Shown here one piece after another: positions 46,431 to 58,679 of a DNA stretch of 64,000 bases. Under the pieces are notes generated by a model. It made no database searches. It was not told the DNA's origin and worked only from the letters and a program-made list of their open reading frames with translations. Every line of letters starts with the position of its first letter. The first letter of the stretch is position 1. This DNA is from Ailanthus altissimus (Eukaryota > Streptophyta > Magnoliopsida > Sapindales > Simaroubaceae), in the NCBI GenBank assembly GCA_946807835.1, contig OX327690.1, positions 13,302,501-13,366,500 of the forward strand. Direction: 5' to 3'. The position numbers and the translations under genes were made by a program.

Positions 46431-48440
46431 TATATAAGTTAGATCATTATGTATTTTAAGGATGGTTTTGATAAAGGTACAAGTTAGGGACCACGAAAGA
46501 TTGTATTTAGGGAAGAATGTGTTCTCATCCCTATGCCTATAGCTTATACTCCAATAGTTGGCCTTTTGATATTCTAGGAACCAGTGCTTACTTAAGATGA
46601 ACTTGTTGATTAGATTATGTTGAATATTTCAGATATTGAGAATGGTAACTTTTCTTTCAAGGGATTACAGAGTGTTTGTAAGTCTGCAATCTCTTATGAC
46701 TATATAGTCTACTTTTAGGGGCATCAATTTGACATTAGTTATACTTTTGATTTTATTACTAACTAAGAATCATAACTAGTTCACAATCTTAATTTAAGTT
46801 GGACTGAATCAAAGATGAGATGATATCTATCACTAAATAATGTGACTTAGTTTAGTTACTACAAAGTTGAAACCTATTAGGTGCGAATAGATATTCAAGA
46901 CTAAATATGATTGTAAAGGTTAGATAAAAAGATACAAGGCAAGACTTGTTGTAAAGGATTTTAGTCAAATGAAATGTATTAATTACAAATAAACACTTCT
47001 CACTAGTTCTTACTATAGATTCCTTGTGGATTATAATGGACTTTACAACTTGTTTTGACTGAGAGCTTTATAGATAGATTTTAGAACCACATTCTTAATT
47101 GGTGACTTACATGAGGATGTTTACATAGCTCAACCGATTGGTTTTAAGGTGCCTACTAAAGAACACCTGATTTACAAACTCAGAAAGTCCATCTATGGGA
47201 CGAAAGAAGCAGCAAGTTAGTGATGCATAATGTTTAATGAGATTACCACTGTTAATGGATTAAGGAGAAGGTTATTGATTAGTGGGTGCAGTTATATACT
47301 TTTAGTTTTATATGATGATGTTATAGCACTCACATCTTATAATACTAACTTGTTTGAGATAAACTAGATATTCTCTAACCATTTTAATATGAAGGATCTT
47401 AGGAAGCCTCGTATGTTTTGGGTGTGCATATTCTTTGTGATAGACCAAATGGAGTTCTTAAGTTGTCTTAGAAAACCTATATTCATTGAGTTTTTATAAA
47501 ATGTTATTTGCTATCTTTTTCTTCTGATGAGGTGCCAATTATAAAAGTTGACAAGTTTACTAAGGCACAATGTCTACAAGATAATAACGAGAGAGATCAA
47601 ATGATAATAGTCTCATATGCGTCTATTGCTAGTAGCATAATATATGCTTAATTATACACATGCCTTAATACAAGTATTGTTGTAGGTGTGCTCAATACGT
47701 AATTAAGTTATCTTGGACTAAGGATCTTATATTGACACGTAGATGAACCAATGTTGTTGACATCATTGGATTCTGTTATATTGATTAAAAAATCTACATA
47801 GATAATAAAATTCCACTTGAGATTATAGTTTTTATATGTCTATTATTGGTAATCTAATATATGCGATCAAGTACGCACAAGTTTTGATATAACTTTTATT
47901 GTAAGTGTTTTGTGTAGGTACTTAAGTGATCTTAAATCAAGGATATTATGTTGATATATTGGTGAACTAACATTCTTGACATAGTTAGATTTTGTGACAC
48001 CGATTGTGCAAGCTGCATGGATAATTGAAATCCACTATAGACTATATTTTTATGATGATAGGAGTTATGTTGTAGGAAAGTATCAAATAGCTATTCATAA
48101 CTTACTCTACTATAGAGGCATAATATATAGTGTGTTACGAGGCTATTTGTCATATAATGTGGTTTATAATTTTGTTTTAGCTTTGGGAGTTGTTGACTTC
48201 ATTTTCAAGCCACTGAAATTATTTTATTATATTTTTATCGTTGTATCTTTCTTTCAGAACATTAGGAGCACTTATCACTCGAAACATATTGATACAAGTT
48301 TATATTTTGTTAAAGAGTAGTAGAATGCTTCATTTCAATTGAGTACATGCCTAAAAACAATATATTGATGAATTCATTAACTAAAAGTTTACTTATATGT
48401 TTGTTTCAAGAGCATGAATCTAACTTGGGATTGATAGGAA
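46431..48440 (+). pseudogene. Copia-3 RT and RNase H (decayed)
   Basis: The frame interrupted at 32617 resumes with GPRKIVFREECVLIP near 46490 and KSAISYDYIVYF near 46685 (linker). RT follows with RYKARLVVKDFSQ near 46930, FLIGDLHEDVYIAQPIGFKV near 47092, KLRKSIYGTKEA near 47177 (YGLKQA motif), LLVLYDDVIALT near 47300 (YVDD site altered) and NMKDL near 47388. RNase H ends with LGVVDFIFKPLK near 48186 and KHIDTSLYFVKE near 48280. Many stops and frameshifts break it, and a 217-bp internal duplication lies at the RT-RNase H junction. No 3' LTR was recognised after 48440. Confidence 0.85.
47622..48055 (+). repeat. Diverged 217-bp tandem duplication in Copia-3
   Basis: The units starting TCTATTGCTAGTAGC (47622) and TCTATTATTGGTAAT (47839) stay colinear for about 210 bases, with roughly a third of positions different. 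Both encode the 'SAVGSLMYA...RPD...YLSNPG' segment of copia RT-RNase H. Confidence 0.6.
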
Positions 48441-48530
48441 CCTAAGTCATATTAAGTAAGTGAGGGTTAATTGTCATTCAAATATGATGGACATGTTATG
48501 TGGATTGCTTATGTATAATGCAGTATATAG

Positions 48531-48562
48531 ACATGTCCATCATTCAAATATGATGGACATGT
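48531..48562. repeat. Perfect 13-bp hairpin
   Basis: ACATGTCCATCAT (48531-48543) and ATGATGGACATGT (48550-48562) are exact reverse complements around a six-base loop. The right arm with its loop is also repeated directly about 66 bases upstream (48475-48496). Confidence 0.8.
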
Positions 48563-49079
48563 TTTGATCATTATCACTACACTTATGATATTTTGTGCAT
48601 TCTTGTTTTATATGCTTAGTGATAGGTTAACATGAGAGAAATCTAGTTTTAGTTTGAAAATTAGGGTTGGTAATGGAACGGGTTACGGTAAGAATTACAT
48701 TTTCTATTTCTATACCCGCATAGGGTGAGACTTCTCGTACTCGCCCCATACCTGATTTATGTAATTCGAGTTTAGAGTGGAGAATCTCCAAATGGGATAG
48801 GGATCCTTATGGGTACTCTATACTTGATTTTTTAAATTGATATTTTAAAACAATCTTTAACTTATACCAATTTAATTTTGTAAAATAGTCTTTTACCCCA
48901 TATAATCATAATATACTAAAAACGATTATCCTAAATGAATAACCTTGAAATTCAAAGCTCTTTCCACAAACTTTAAATTCTAGTAATTAAGAAACTTTAT
49001 AAAGAAGAAATACTAAAATAATAAAACTTCTGCAGTCAAACTTTTCACCTTTTGATTTAGAGCCTTATGTGATATAGGC
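48563..49079. other. Spacer with a possible small non-autonomous element
   Basis: 48655-48850 contains GGTTGGTAATGGAACGGG and inverted-style blocks TACCCGCATAGGG and ACTCGCCCCATACC, which resemble the G/C-run repeats of some plant non-autonomous DNA elements. Terminal repeats and a TSD were not found, so this is tentative. The rest is AT-rich with nothing recognised. Confidence 0.25.
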
Positions 49080-50054
49080 TGTAACCTCATTGCATGATAG
49101 TATTCTGGAGGAGTTGCAAATGATAAGAGATGAGAGAAAAGAGACGAAGAAGCTGTTGATTGAAATATTGAAGCAGTGTAAGATAGGAGATGGAGAGGGG
49201 GAACATCAGGAGGAACATCAACAAGGGGAGCACTTAAACCTCGAAGGGTCAAATGCTTAAGGACCATCAACATGAATCCCCAAGGATGGGAGGTTAAAGG
49301 CCCCTTTATCAAGCTATTGGCAAAATAAAGCATAGTTATACAAATAAGGAGTTCGATAGATCTCAAGTTGGAGATTTAGACTATGTGGCGAGATGGGAAG
49401 ATAAGAGAATTTAAAGCCTCAAGGAAGCTATGGGGAGACAATAGGAGAATGCGCAGGGGGGAATCACGAGTAGAACTGCCCTTCGAAGACAAGGTTCAAA
49501 GACTAAAATAACGGTTATAGAACCTACTTGAAGAAAAGGAAAAGAAAGACCAACCCCCTTCGAGGAAAATAGAAAGTGAGTGAAATTCTTCATTGGTCAA
49601 TGAGCTAAGAGACATCAAGCTCCTGAGCGAGTTCAAGTTGCCTAGCCTATCGATATATCAGGGGATGTTATACCCTAATTACTATGTAGAGCAAGAGTTC
49701 CTCCTACCATGAGCTCACTAACAAGTTCGCGTAGCACTTTCACGGATCTTATGAGGCAGACAAAGATCCTCGATAATTCAATAAGCTCAAATAGGGATAT
49801 ATGGAAAGTTTGAAGGAATATCCGAAGAGGTTCCTCAGGAAGGTAATCTCATTCGGGGCATTTAATCAACCGATAGCCTTGGAAGCCCTGAAAGTCAGAC
49901 TAAGACTCAACTGCTTCTAGTATTTTTTGTCTGAAAACCATGTCCCAAGTTATGCAGCTACTTGCAATGAGGCAACTAAATATATCACCATTAAGAAAGA
50001 GTCTTCAAATACTCAATAACGGACTGACTAGATAAGTCGCACCCTTGAGTGAAT
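49080..50054 (+). pseudogene. Tat-type gypsy gag (decayed), cut by Athila-B
   Basis: The best part lies at 49720-50035 and reads SYEADKDPR*FNKLK, YMESLKEYPKRFLRKVISFG, AFNQPIALEALKVRLRLN and YAATCNEATKYITIKKE. This is the Ty3/gypsy retrotransposon gag domain ('ESLRSYINRF...ATKYI'). The N-terminal part (49100-49600) is Lys/Glu-rich and poorly preserved. The 5' LTR, PBS and gag start were not found, so the element is truncated or too decayed on the left. The frame is interrupted at 50054 by Athila-B and continues at 56547. Confidence 0.75.
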
Positions 50055-51372
50055 TGATGAGTATATTTTAGATCTATAATCTAACCCATTTATCTTAATA
50101 ATTGTTCATTTTTTAGTAATTTAATAGCTTTTATGCATTAAATGTTGTTGTTATAGGGTTAAATCAGGAGAATACAGAAAACGATGAAATAGAAGCAAAT
50201 AAGGAAAATTACTATAGTGCATGTGAACAATAATCGTAAACAATGGTTTACTACAGTATTTTGCTACAGTACGTAATGCTCCGGCATCCAAAAATGAATG
50301 CCCTAGCGTTCATGCACTGATGAATGCCCCAGCATTTAATAATTAACGCCTTAGCGTTCCAACGATTCTATAAATACACCATTTCACCTCCAAACGCAAA
50401 AACTCAGCCCCTAATCTAACCCTAACCCATTTTCTCTCAATCTAACACATTTATAACCCATAAATTATCCTCATATTGTGCAAAAAAAAACATTTAAATC
50501 TATTTTGGAGAAAGATTACACAATCAAGGGCATTTTGGCTAACTTTTGGAGGATTCAACCCAAGGTCATGGATTGATTGGAGGCACCCTTGTCTTCATAA
50601 ATTCGGTTTGAGATTGTTGTATCATGTTTAATTATTATTATTTAGCCATTACACTCTTGTTATGTTGATTTAATTTAATTATCTAGGATTGTAGCCTTTA
50701 ATTCAATATGTGGACTTAATTATGGTATTTGATTCCCATTGTTATGAATTCAGTTTATTATTCAATTTGTGTTGTTCTTAATGCTTTCAATATGCTAGTA
50801 ATTGTGATTGGAGGATTACGAAACATTAGGATAAAATTAGAAAAGGCATCCTATTGTTTAGATCTAGACAAATTGATGCATAATTATGGAGTAATATCTT
50901 CAAGTTTCGATATAGGATAGAAATATACTTATATGGAATGGATTGTCAATATAACTTGTTCGTAATGAACCTTGATTTATTCGAATTATCATAGGAATAT
51001 AGGAATTCAATAATTAAGGTATAATCACTCGACTATCGGAAGAGGCTTGTGATGAAATACGTGTTGTGACCTATAATTAAACCGAAGGATTAAAAATGGG
51101 ATAATGAATTCATATTGAGGGATAGCTATAATCCTAGATACTTTTTATATAGTATTTGTGCTTACATAGTTTGCACAATTAAGATAGAATTAGTAATTAG
51201 TTTTAACATAAAAAAATCAAATTTATCTTTTGTCTGAATAAAAGTGAGATGACATAATTTTAGTACTTGGTTAATAATAATAATAATTTCTTGTGGGATC
51301 GACACTCAACTTATCATATATTACTTGTTCTCGATAGTGTGCACTTGCGCTTAGCATAAAAATCACACAACA
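50055..51372 (+). mobile_element. Athila-B 5' LTR
   Basis: This 1318-bp LTR starts TGATGAGTATATTTTAG and ends AAATCACACAACA. The element TSD TGAAT is perfect (50050-50054 and 56542-56546). A block of imperfect repeats (CTCCGGCATCC, GCCCTAGCGTTC, GCCTTAGCGTTCC) at 50275-50365 sits just before TATAAATA (50369-50376). Confidence 0.92.
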
Positions 51373-51378
51373 AGTTTT

Positions 51379-51397
51379 TGGCGCCGTTGCCAAGGAA
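51379..51397 (+). other. Athila-B primer-binding site (tRNA-Asp type)
   Basis: TGGCGCCGTTGCCAAGGAA lies 6 bases after the LTR. It is complementary to tRNA-Asp for about 18 bases and then diverges. Confidence 0.85.
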
Positions 51398-51752
51398 TTA
51401 GATTTATTCTTTCCAATACTAATACCAATCTATCTTACTTTTAGTTCAAATTTTTTTTCTATTTTTATTTTCTTGTTGTTTACTCTAATTAATTTTTGTT
51501 TAATTTCTATTATATTTGGTCTTATTTATTTCATTTGATTTTATTTATTATGTTTTTAATTGTTTTTATTTATTTCTATTTATATTGAATTGTGATTATT
51601 TTTCTATTATTTTTTTTACTATATTGTTAATTGTATGGAATTGTTTTGTTTTGGGTTGCATTATTTTTATTTGTTTTTAATTCAGATATATTTTTGTATA
51701 GTGAATTTTTTTATTTTTGTACAGTTTATCTCATAGTATATTTAATTCTTAT

Positions 51753-53485
51753 ATGATGACTGAGTAAAACCAAGTTAGAACACAAAGGCTACTGTGAGAC
51801 TTTGCTATCCCAGAAGTAAGCGACATACAATTTAGCATTCGAAAACCAGATATAGATGTCGATTACTTCGAAATCCAGTCGAAGGTAATCCAATTGTTGA
51901 AAGCTTCAGTACAATTCAACAGGTTACCAAATAAAGATCCAAGTGAGCATTTTGTAAATTTTTTAGAAATTTGTAATCTATGCAAATACAATGGAGTTTT
52001 AGATGATGCAATTCGGCTTAGACTATTTTTATTTTCACTTCAAGATAAAGCAAAGATTTGGCTAAGGTCGTTACCCTCAGGATCCATTACAACATAGGAT
52101 GGTTTAGCACATAAATGTTTTGCTAGATTCTTCCCATCAGCTAGGATAGTAAGAATGAGGAACGACATCACTTTATTTGTACAGAAAATTCAAAATCTCT
52201 ATATGAAGCATGGGAGAGATTCAAAGAATTGTTGAAAAAATGTCCACACTATGGGATTCAAAAATAGATGCTTGTGCAAACCTTCTACAATGGGTTAGTT
52301 GGATATTTGAGAATCATAATTGATGCTGCAGCAAGAGGTGCATTCATGAATAAGTCTATTGATAATGCTTATAACTTGTTAGAAGAGATGACCTTCAACG
52401 AGTATCAATGAACAGCCATAAGTGTTACTTCAATAAAAATCACCAAAGGCAAAGAACAAATTATATGTGATTTTTGTGGTGACAATAATCCAAATGGTCA
52501 ATGCATTGAAACTCTACATTATATTAGATGATGTAACCAATAGCAACACAACCCCACTTTTAATTTTTATCATCAAGAATGGAGGGATCATACAAATATT
52601 TCTTAGAGTGGCCACCAAGAACAAACTTCAAGGCAAGTGAGTCCTCATGAGCTTCCAACAAAAAATCTACTGTGGCATGAGAAGAAATCCACGTTAGAGG
52701 ATGTGTTTAAACAAAGTATGAAGAATACAAATGCTCTCTTATAAAGCCATTCTGCTTCTCTGCAGACTATAGAGACTCAAGTTGAATGAATTATAGACAC
52801 AAGCTATATTCATCCTCCAGAAAGCATTGCCTAGCAACACAGTGATCAATTCGATGGAAAATATTGAGCACTGGAAGGCAATCACTATAAATGATGGAAT
52901 GAAGCAACCTGCAACCGTTGAGCTAGCCAAATCAAATGATGATCATCACGTAGATGAAGTGAAAATAGAGGAAAAAAAGAAAGCACAAGAAGAAGAAGAA
53001 AAATAATAGCAACAACAAAGCTTTCCGAGTCATTATAGTTTACCACCTTTATTACTTGAGAGACTTCAAGACGATTACCTTGATCTACAGATTTCCAAGG
53101 ATTATTCTCATTTTTTCTAGATTGACATGGTAATTCCAGATGAAGCACAATTACCTCCGAGGCTAAAAGTGATAGAAGCCATCCAACACCAAGATCATAA
53201 AAAGGCATCGCTGTACAGAATAATAATGAAGAAGAGGCAAAGTACTTTAAAAAAGAAAACAGCCAAAATAGGCCATTGGGGTTCAATCTTCCAGCCTAAA
53301 ATTAAAGTCTTTCTGGGAAGGCTCAAAGCAAAATGGTCAGGGATGCCACTTCAAGATTTTCTTATGGAGCTGTGAAAGTAGAAGAAAAATAATGATAACA
53401 CTCGAAGACATTGACTTAAGTTCAATAAAAGAGATGCCTTAGATATGCAGTTTGATCCTCTTTGAGCCAAAAAAAGAGGACGTTA
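51753..53485 (+). pseudogene. Athila-B gag (decayed)
   Basis: The start lies at ATG 51753 or 51756 and is followed at once by an in-frame TAA in place of a Gln codon. It reads SIRKPDIDVDYFEIQSKVIQ, LLKASVQFNRLPNKDPSEHF, DDAIRLRLFLFSLQDKAKIW and LRSLPSGSITT*DGLAHK, where the stop replaces Trp. The same architecture is seen in Athila-A gag. A frameshift near 52180 shifts the remainder (RMRNDITLF, then ENIEHWKAITINDGMKQP near 52855). A Lys/Glu-rich tail runs to about 53000. No protease, RT or integrase follows before the 3' LTR, so this element too is gag-only. Confidence 0.85.
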
Positions 53486-53493
53486 AGCTGATA

Positions 53494-53529
53494 ACGTTAA
53501 ATCAAGCGCTTCTTAGGAAGCAACCCAAG
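53494..53529 (+). promoter_or_regulatory. Conserved ACGTTAA...AAGCGCTT...GCAACCCAAG block
   Basis: This is the Athila-B counterpart of 40434-40469, at the same place after gag. The stem is weaker here because TTGGG has become TTAGG. Confidence 0.55.
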
Positions 53530-55233
53530 TGAATTTCAGTTTTACTTTTAATTTTTGTAATATTTTATTTTTAATGTTATTTTTGTATTGCAGTGTGTGA
53601 AACAACAAGTTGATGCCTAGCAGAGCATAATAAAAAAAGTTGAAGCGTACCAAAAAGATGCAATCAAAGGAATCGAAAAAATATGCAATTTTAAAATCTT
53701 GGTAGCAAACTAGTGCCTTCTTCAACTACTTAGCATCAGCCTAGCAGCATAATTGGCTTCAAAATTCAAACACCACCATGCTGAAACATCATCCATTAAG
53801 GGAGTTTCCTAAGCTCATTTTCTTTTTCTCGCCATTGGGGACAATGTCAAAATTTAAGTTTGGAGGAGGGAAACAGTCTTCGGTGTTTATTTAATTTTAT
53901 ACTGTTTATTTACTTATTTTTGTCATGTATATTTATTTATGACTGCTATTTTTAGTTGTTTTGTTTTACAAAAAAAAAATATTATTTTATGTGTTAAGTG
54001 TTTTGTGTTAGATTAAGGTTATGATTGCTAGTCTATGATAAGAAACGTGATTGCAGAATTTATTTTTCAATTCCCTAGGAAACAATAGATATATTAAATA
54101 ATTCATACATCAGTACTTAGATGGATTTTGACCTTATTTGTGATCACCAATTTTTTAACACTTGGATAAGGTTTATGTTAGTTGAATTTTTGCTCAGAGA
54201 TGCTCATGCTTAAGTAGTACACTCTAGTCTCGATGAATAGACAAACACTCTAGAACTTGTTTGATTATGGCTTGAGGCGAAATCTTAGGAAACATATGAA
54301 TAGGTAAATGAAATTAGGCCATCTTTGGACTGTTTGAGCCTTTCTAGCCTACCTTTGATGTGTATTTATCCGTAGTCACCCATTTGAGCCTAAAATACCC
54401 ATTTTATTGAATAACCACATTATAAGACTAAACTTTGAATTTAAATACCCAAAATAACCTTAACACCATAAACACTGAGCATAGTAAAAAAATATTTTGG
54501 AGATTGTTGCGTTATGATTGTTTAAAGAGGAAAAACAATGAAATTTGACGAGTAAGCGCTACCTTAAGTTTGGGGGAGTTATAAAAAAAATGAAAAAAAA
54601 ATGATGAAAAAAAAGGAATAAGTGGTTGAAATTGGATAAAAATCATAAGTTTGGGAGAATTAAACCAAGTGTAGAAAGTTTAAGTGGTAGCCAAGAGGAC
54701 TAAGTGTTCATGGTGTAAATTAAACCAAATTTGTATCCTAAATAACCCACTTTGATCCTAACCCTACATTACAAGCTAATAAAAGACCTAATAGATCCTT
54801 AAACGTGTATTTCTACATTAGTGGAGAGTTGTATGAAAAACAGGCTTATAGTAGTATTTTGTACTTAAAATAAGTCGAGACACCTCTTTTATGTACAATC
54901 TTAAGTAGTTGAGCTAATCTAGGTACAATTCAACTAATGCTTGCTTGTTTCACACACACGCACAGTTGATCACTTATGAGAAAAAATAGAAGTGCTTAAT
55001 TGTGGTGTTTGTGAATTGTTTATAGTGTTTATTAATTCCAAAAGAATTGAAAATAGTGATGCAGTTTTTGAGACAATAAGGGTAATCATTAAATCAATCC
55101 GACCAATTGTTACTTTTACGTTTTTTTATTTTTCATATGTGTTTGTATGTTTATTTTTATTTTTTATTTTTTTTACCTTTTGTTATTCTCTCTAATTGCT
55201 TGAGGACGACCAATTGTCTAAGTTTGGGAGTTT
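53530..55233 (+). other. Athila-B 3' non-coding region
   Basis: 53850-54480 parallels 40676-41330 of Athila-A. The region ends with GAGGACGACCAATTGTCT and a purine-rich AGTTTGGGAGTTT, the polypurine tract, directly before the 3' LTR. Open frames such as 54992-55195 are not supported by any motif. Confidence 0.6.
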
Positions 55234-56541
55234 TGATAAGTATATTTTAGATCTATAATCCAACCTTTTTATCATAATAATTTTTTTTTTTTAGTAATTT
55301 AAAAGCTTTTATGCATTAAATGTTATTATTATAGAGTTAAATCAAGAGAATATGGAAAAGGATGAAATTAGAGCAAATAAGGAAAATTACTACAGTAAAT
55401 TGCTACAATACATGTGAACAGTAATCGTAAACAGTTGTTTACTACAATATTTTGCTCTAGTGCGTAACGCTCCGACGTCCAAAAATGAACACCCCAACGT
55501 CCATGCACTTATGAACGCCTCAGTGTTCTGACGATTCTATAAATACACCCTTTCATCTCCAAACACAAAAATTCGGCCTCTAACTTAACCTTAACCCATT
55601 TTCTCTCAATCTAACACATGTATAATCTAGAAATCATCCTCATATTGTGCAGAAACAACATTTAAACCTATTTTGGAGAAAGATTACACAATCAAGGGCA
55701 TTTTGGCTAACTTTTGGAGGATTCAACCCAAGGCCATGGATTGATTGGAGGCACCCTTTTCTTCATAAATTCGGTTTGGGATTATTGTATCAGGTTTAAT
55801 TATTATTATTTAGCCATTACACTTTTGTTATGTTGATTTAATTTAATTATCTAGGATTGTAGCCTTTAATTCAATATGTGGACTTAATTGTGATATTTGA
55901 TTCCCATTGTTATGAATTCAGTTTATTATTCAATTTGTGTTGTTCTTAATGCTTTCAATATGCTAGTAATTGTGATTGGATGATTACGGAACATTAGGAT
56001 AAAATTAGAAAAAGCATCCTATTATTTAGATCTAGACAAATTGATGCATGATTGTGGAGTAATATCTACAAATTTTGATATAGGATAGAAATATACCTAT
56101 ATGAAATGTATGGTCAATACAACTTGTTCGTAATGAACCTTGATTTATTCAAATTATCATAGGAATATATGAATTCAGTAGATTAAGGTATAATCACTTG
56201 ACTATTGGAAAAGACTTGTGATGAAATACGTGTTGTGACTAATAATTAAACTGAGGGATTAAAAATGGGATAATGAATTCATATTGAGGGATAGCTAGAA
56301 TCCTAGATACTTTTCATATAATATTTGTGCTTACATAGTTTGTACAATTAAAATAGAATTAGTAATTAGTTTTAATATAAAAAAATCAAATTTATCTTTT
56401 GTCTGAATAAAAGTGAGATGACACAATTTTAGTACTTAGTTAAGAATAATAATAATTCCTCGTGGGATCGACACTCAACTCATCATATATTACTTGTTTC
56501 CGATAGCGTGCACTTGAGCTTACAATAGAAATCACACAACA
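55234..56541 (+). mobile_element. Athila-B 3' LTR
   Basis: This 1308-bp LTR is the partner of 50055-51372. It starts TGATAAGTATATTTTAG and ends AATCACACAACA, with TATAAATA at 55538-55545 and the repeat block at 55465-55530. It is followed by the TSD TGAAT (56542-56546). Confidence 0.92.
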
Positions 56542-56546
56542 TGAAT

Positions 56547-57634
56547 CAACCAGACTAATACCAAGAAATGAGAAACGTAAACCAAAACACAGATAAAGAT
56601 ACAATACTAGGTAGCTTAGGTTGATTATTTTGTTACCCCTGACAACCCTTTTAAAGGTCATCTATAAAGTTATAAAATATCGAGGCTTGCTCACTTGAAG
56701 TTGAATCACGATAACACAAGTAGAGCAATGGAGGAGTCCAAGGGACAAATTTGAATTTCACTAAGGTGTAGGATCTACCATGAATAAATGCCAAGATTTA
56801 AAGAGGTGGGTTGATTATTTAAGAAAGAACAAGTATTTAGATGAATTCCAAGTAGACTGCCTATACAAGGACCAACCTTCAAACGTCTTGAGTGGGTTTG
56901 ACCTACCTAACCCAACTATGAACATCTTAGAAGCTCGGAGAGGCCAACGTTTATGGGCGACTTTAACTTATTGAGGAAGAATTACTTAAGACACTTCATT
57001 ATAAGGCACTAAGTAATGTGTAACATCCCAATTGCCAAAAAGGCATTGATACAAGAGGTTCCCATTATATTCACCAAAGATGCCCGAGAAGTGAGTTACC
57101 CATATGATGACATGCTGATAGTGACATATAGGCAATAAGAATAGAAGAGAATTAGATGTTATTCGACCTGGGGAACTTAGTCAACATTATATTCAAGAAG
57201 GCTTTAGACGAATTAAAGATTAAAGACTTGAGAATAGAGAGAACATAAGCTCTGCTACGAAGGTTTAGGGATAGCAATGTTATGCCCTTCAAGATAGTGA
57301 ATTAGCCTATGACCATGGGTAAAGACCCGATATCAAAACTGTCATGACTAACTTTATAGTAGCCGATTAATCATTCGCATACAAGATCTTATTTGGGTGA
57401 CTTTTCATGAAAAAAAATGCAACCTTGTTCATACATTACTTGAAGCTTAAATTCCCTATAGAAGAAGAGATCGAGGTCGTATCAAGGGATCAGAAAATAA
57501 CAAGAAGTTGCTATACAGTATTAGCTAAGAGAACGTATTGCATTTTAGTTATTGACCTATGAGAAAACAAAACAAAATCACCAGGCTCGAAAAGAAGAAT
57601 TGCACTCGATCCAAGTTAGGCCGCACCGAACGAA
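56547..57634 (+). pseudogene. Tat-type gypsy gag end and protease region (decayed)
   Basis: After Athila-B the reading resumes with KCQDLKRWVDYLRKNKYLDEF near 56785 (Tat 'DLKxxIExLIRRGYLKEF') and later PYDDMLIVTYRQ near 57100 (protease 'HPHDDALVVTLTIAN'). The protease active-site region is broken by stops and indels. IPYRRRDRGRI-like text near 57460 precedes the RT domain. Confidence 0.65.
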
Positions 57635-58600
57635 GTGGTCGGGATTGAATCACAACTAGAGCTCGAGGTTAAAGAAGGATTGCTTACATTAGTGAAAGAA
57701 TTCTCTGATATCTTTGCATGGCCTCACGATGACATGTCAGTAATTAATCAGTCATTGACATCCTATACTCTAGCCATCAGTCGTACATTTAAACTGATCA
57801 AGCAGAAGAAGAGAATTTTCAACCAATTAAAAAACAAGGCAGTAGCTGTTAAGGTCAAGAAATTACGGGCGCATGATTCATTAGGGAGGCCATTATCCAA
57901 ATTGACTTGCTAATGTGGTAATAGTCAAGAAATCTAATGAGAAGTGAAGGATGTGCGTTGACATCATAGATCTAAATATAGTGTGCCTAAAGGATAATTT
58001 TTCACTTCTAAAAATCAACCAACTATTGGACTCAACGGCAGGATATGAGATGCTTAACTTTATAGATGCCTTATTGGGATACAACTAGATTCGAATGTTT
58101 CCCCACAATCAGGAAAAGACATTATTTGTTATACATCAAGGTACCTACTGTTACAAGGTAATGTTGTTCAGCCTAACAAATACTAGAGCTACATACTAGA
58201 GGCTGATGAACAAACTGTTTAAGCCCTAGATAAGAATAAGTATGGAAGTGTACATGGATGACATGATCGCAAAGCCAGTCAGATCTGAAAATCATATGAG
58301 AGACTTGAAAGAGATTTTAAAGATATAAAGGAAGTACAAAATGAAGCTAAACACTAAGAAGTATGCCATTAGGGTGAATCGGAGAAATGCCTTGGTTTCA
58401 TAGTCAGCAAAAAGGGAATAAAGGCAAACCCCAACTAAATCAAGGCCATCTTGGAAATGAAATCCTTTAACACTGTCAAAAAGATTCAATGACTAATGGG
58501 TAAAGTGGTAGCCCTAAATCGATTCATCTTTAAGGAACAAAAACACATGCTTCAAATTCTCCTGGATATCAAAAGGATAGAGAAGAATATATGGACACCA
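57635..58600 (+). pseudogene. Tat-type gypsy reverse transcriptase (decayed)
   Basis: EFSDIFAWPHDDM near 57695 is the canonical entry block ('FAWSYDEMPGI'). RT core blocks follow: NFIDALLGYN*IRMFPH near 58065, QEKTLFVIHQGTYCYKVM near 58110, TRATY*RLMNKLF near 58188, the active site VYMDDMIAKPVRSENH near 58248 (YxDD kept), LGFIVSKKGIKANPN near 58391 and LMGKVVALNRFIF near 58493. Stops replace Gln in GYNQ and TYQR. Frameshifts separate the blocks. Order and motifs match Tat-lineage Ty3/gypsy RT. Confidence 0.85.
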
Positions 58601-58679
58601 GAAAGAAATAATGCATTTCAACAACTCAAAGTTTTTTCCTTCCCTACTTAGGGGGATGCGTTGATCTTATACCTTGGTG

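Noticed and set aside
47994..48320. 108-codon ORF as an independent hypothetical gene
   Set aside because: It reads as the end of copia RNase H (KHIDTSLYFVKE) in the Copia-3 order.
49013..49366. 117-codon minus-strand ORF
   Set aside because: It lies antisense to Tat-type gag and has no motif of its own.
52885..53286. 133-codon minus-strand ORF with hydrophobic stretches
   Set aside because: It is the complement of the Lys/Glu-rich tail of Athila-B gag; the hydrophobicity is the expected shadow of AAG/GAA-rich codons.
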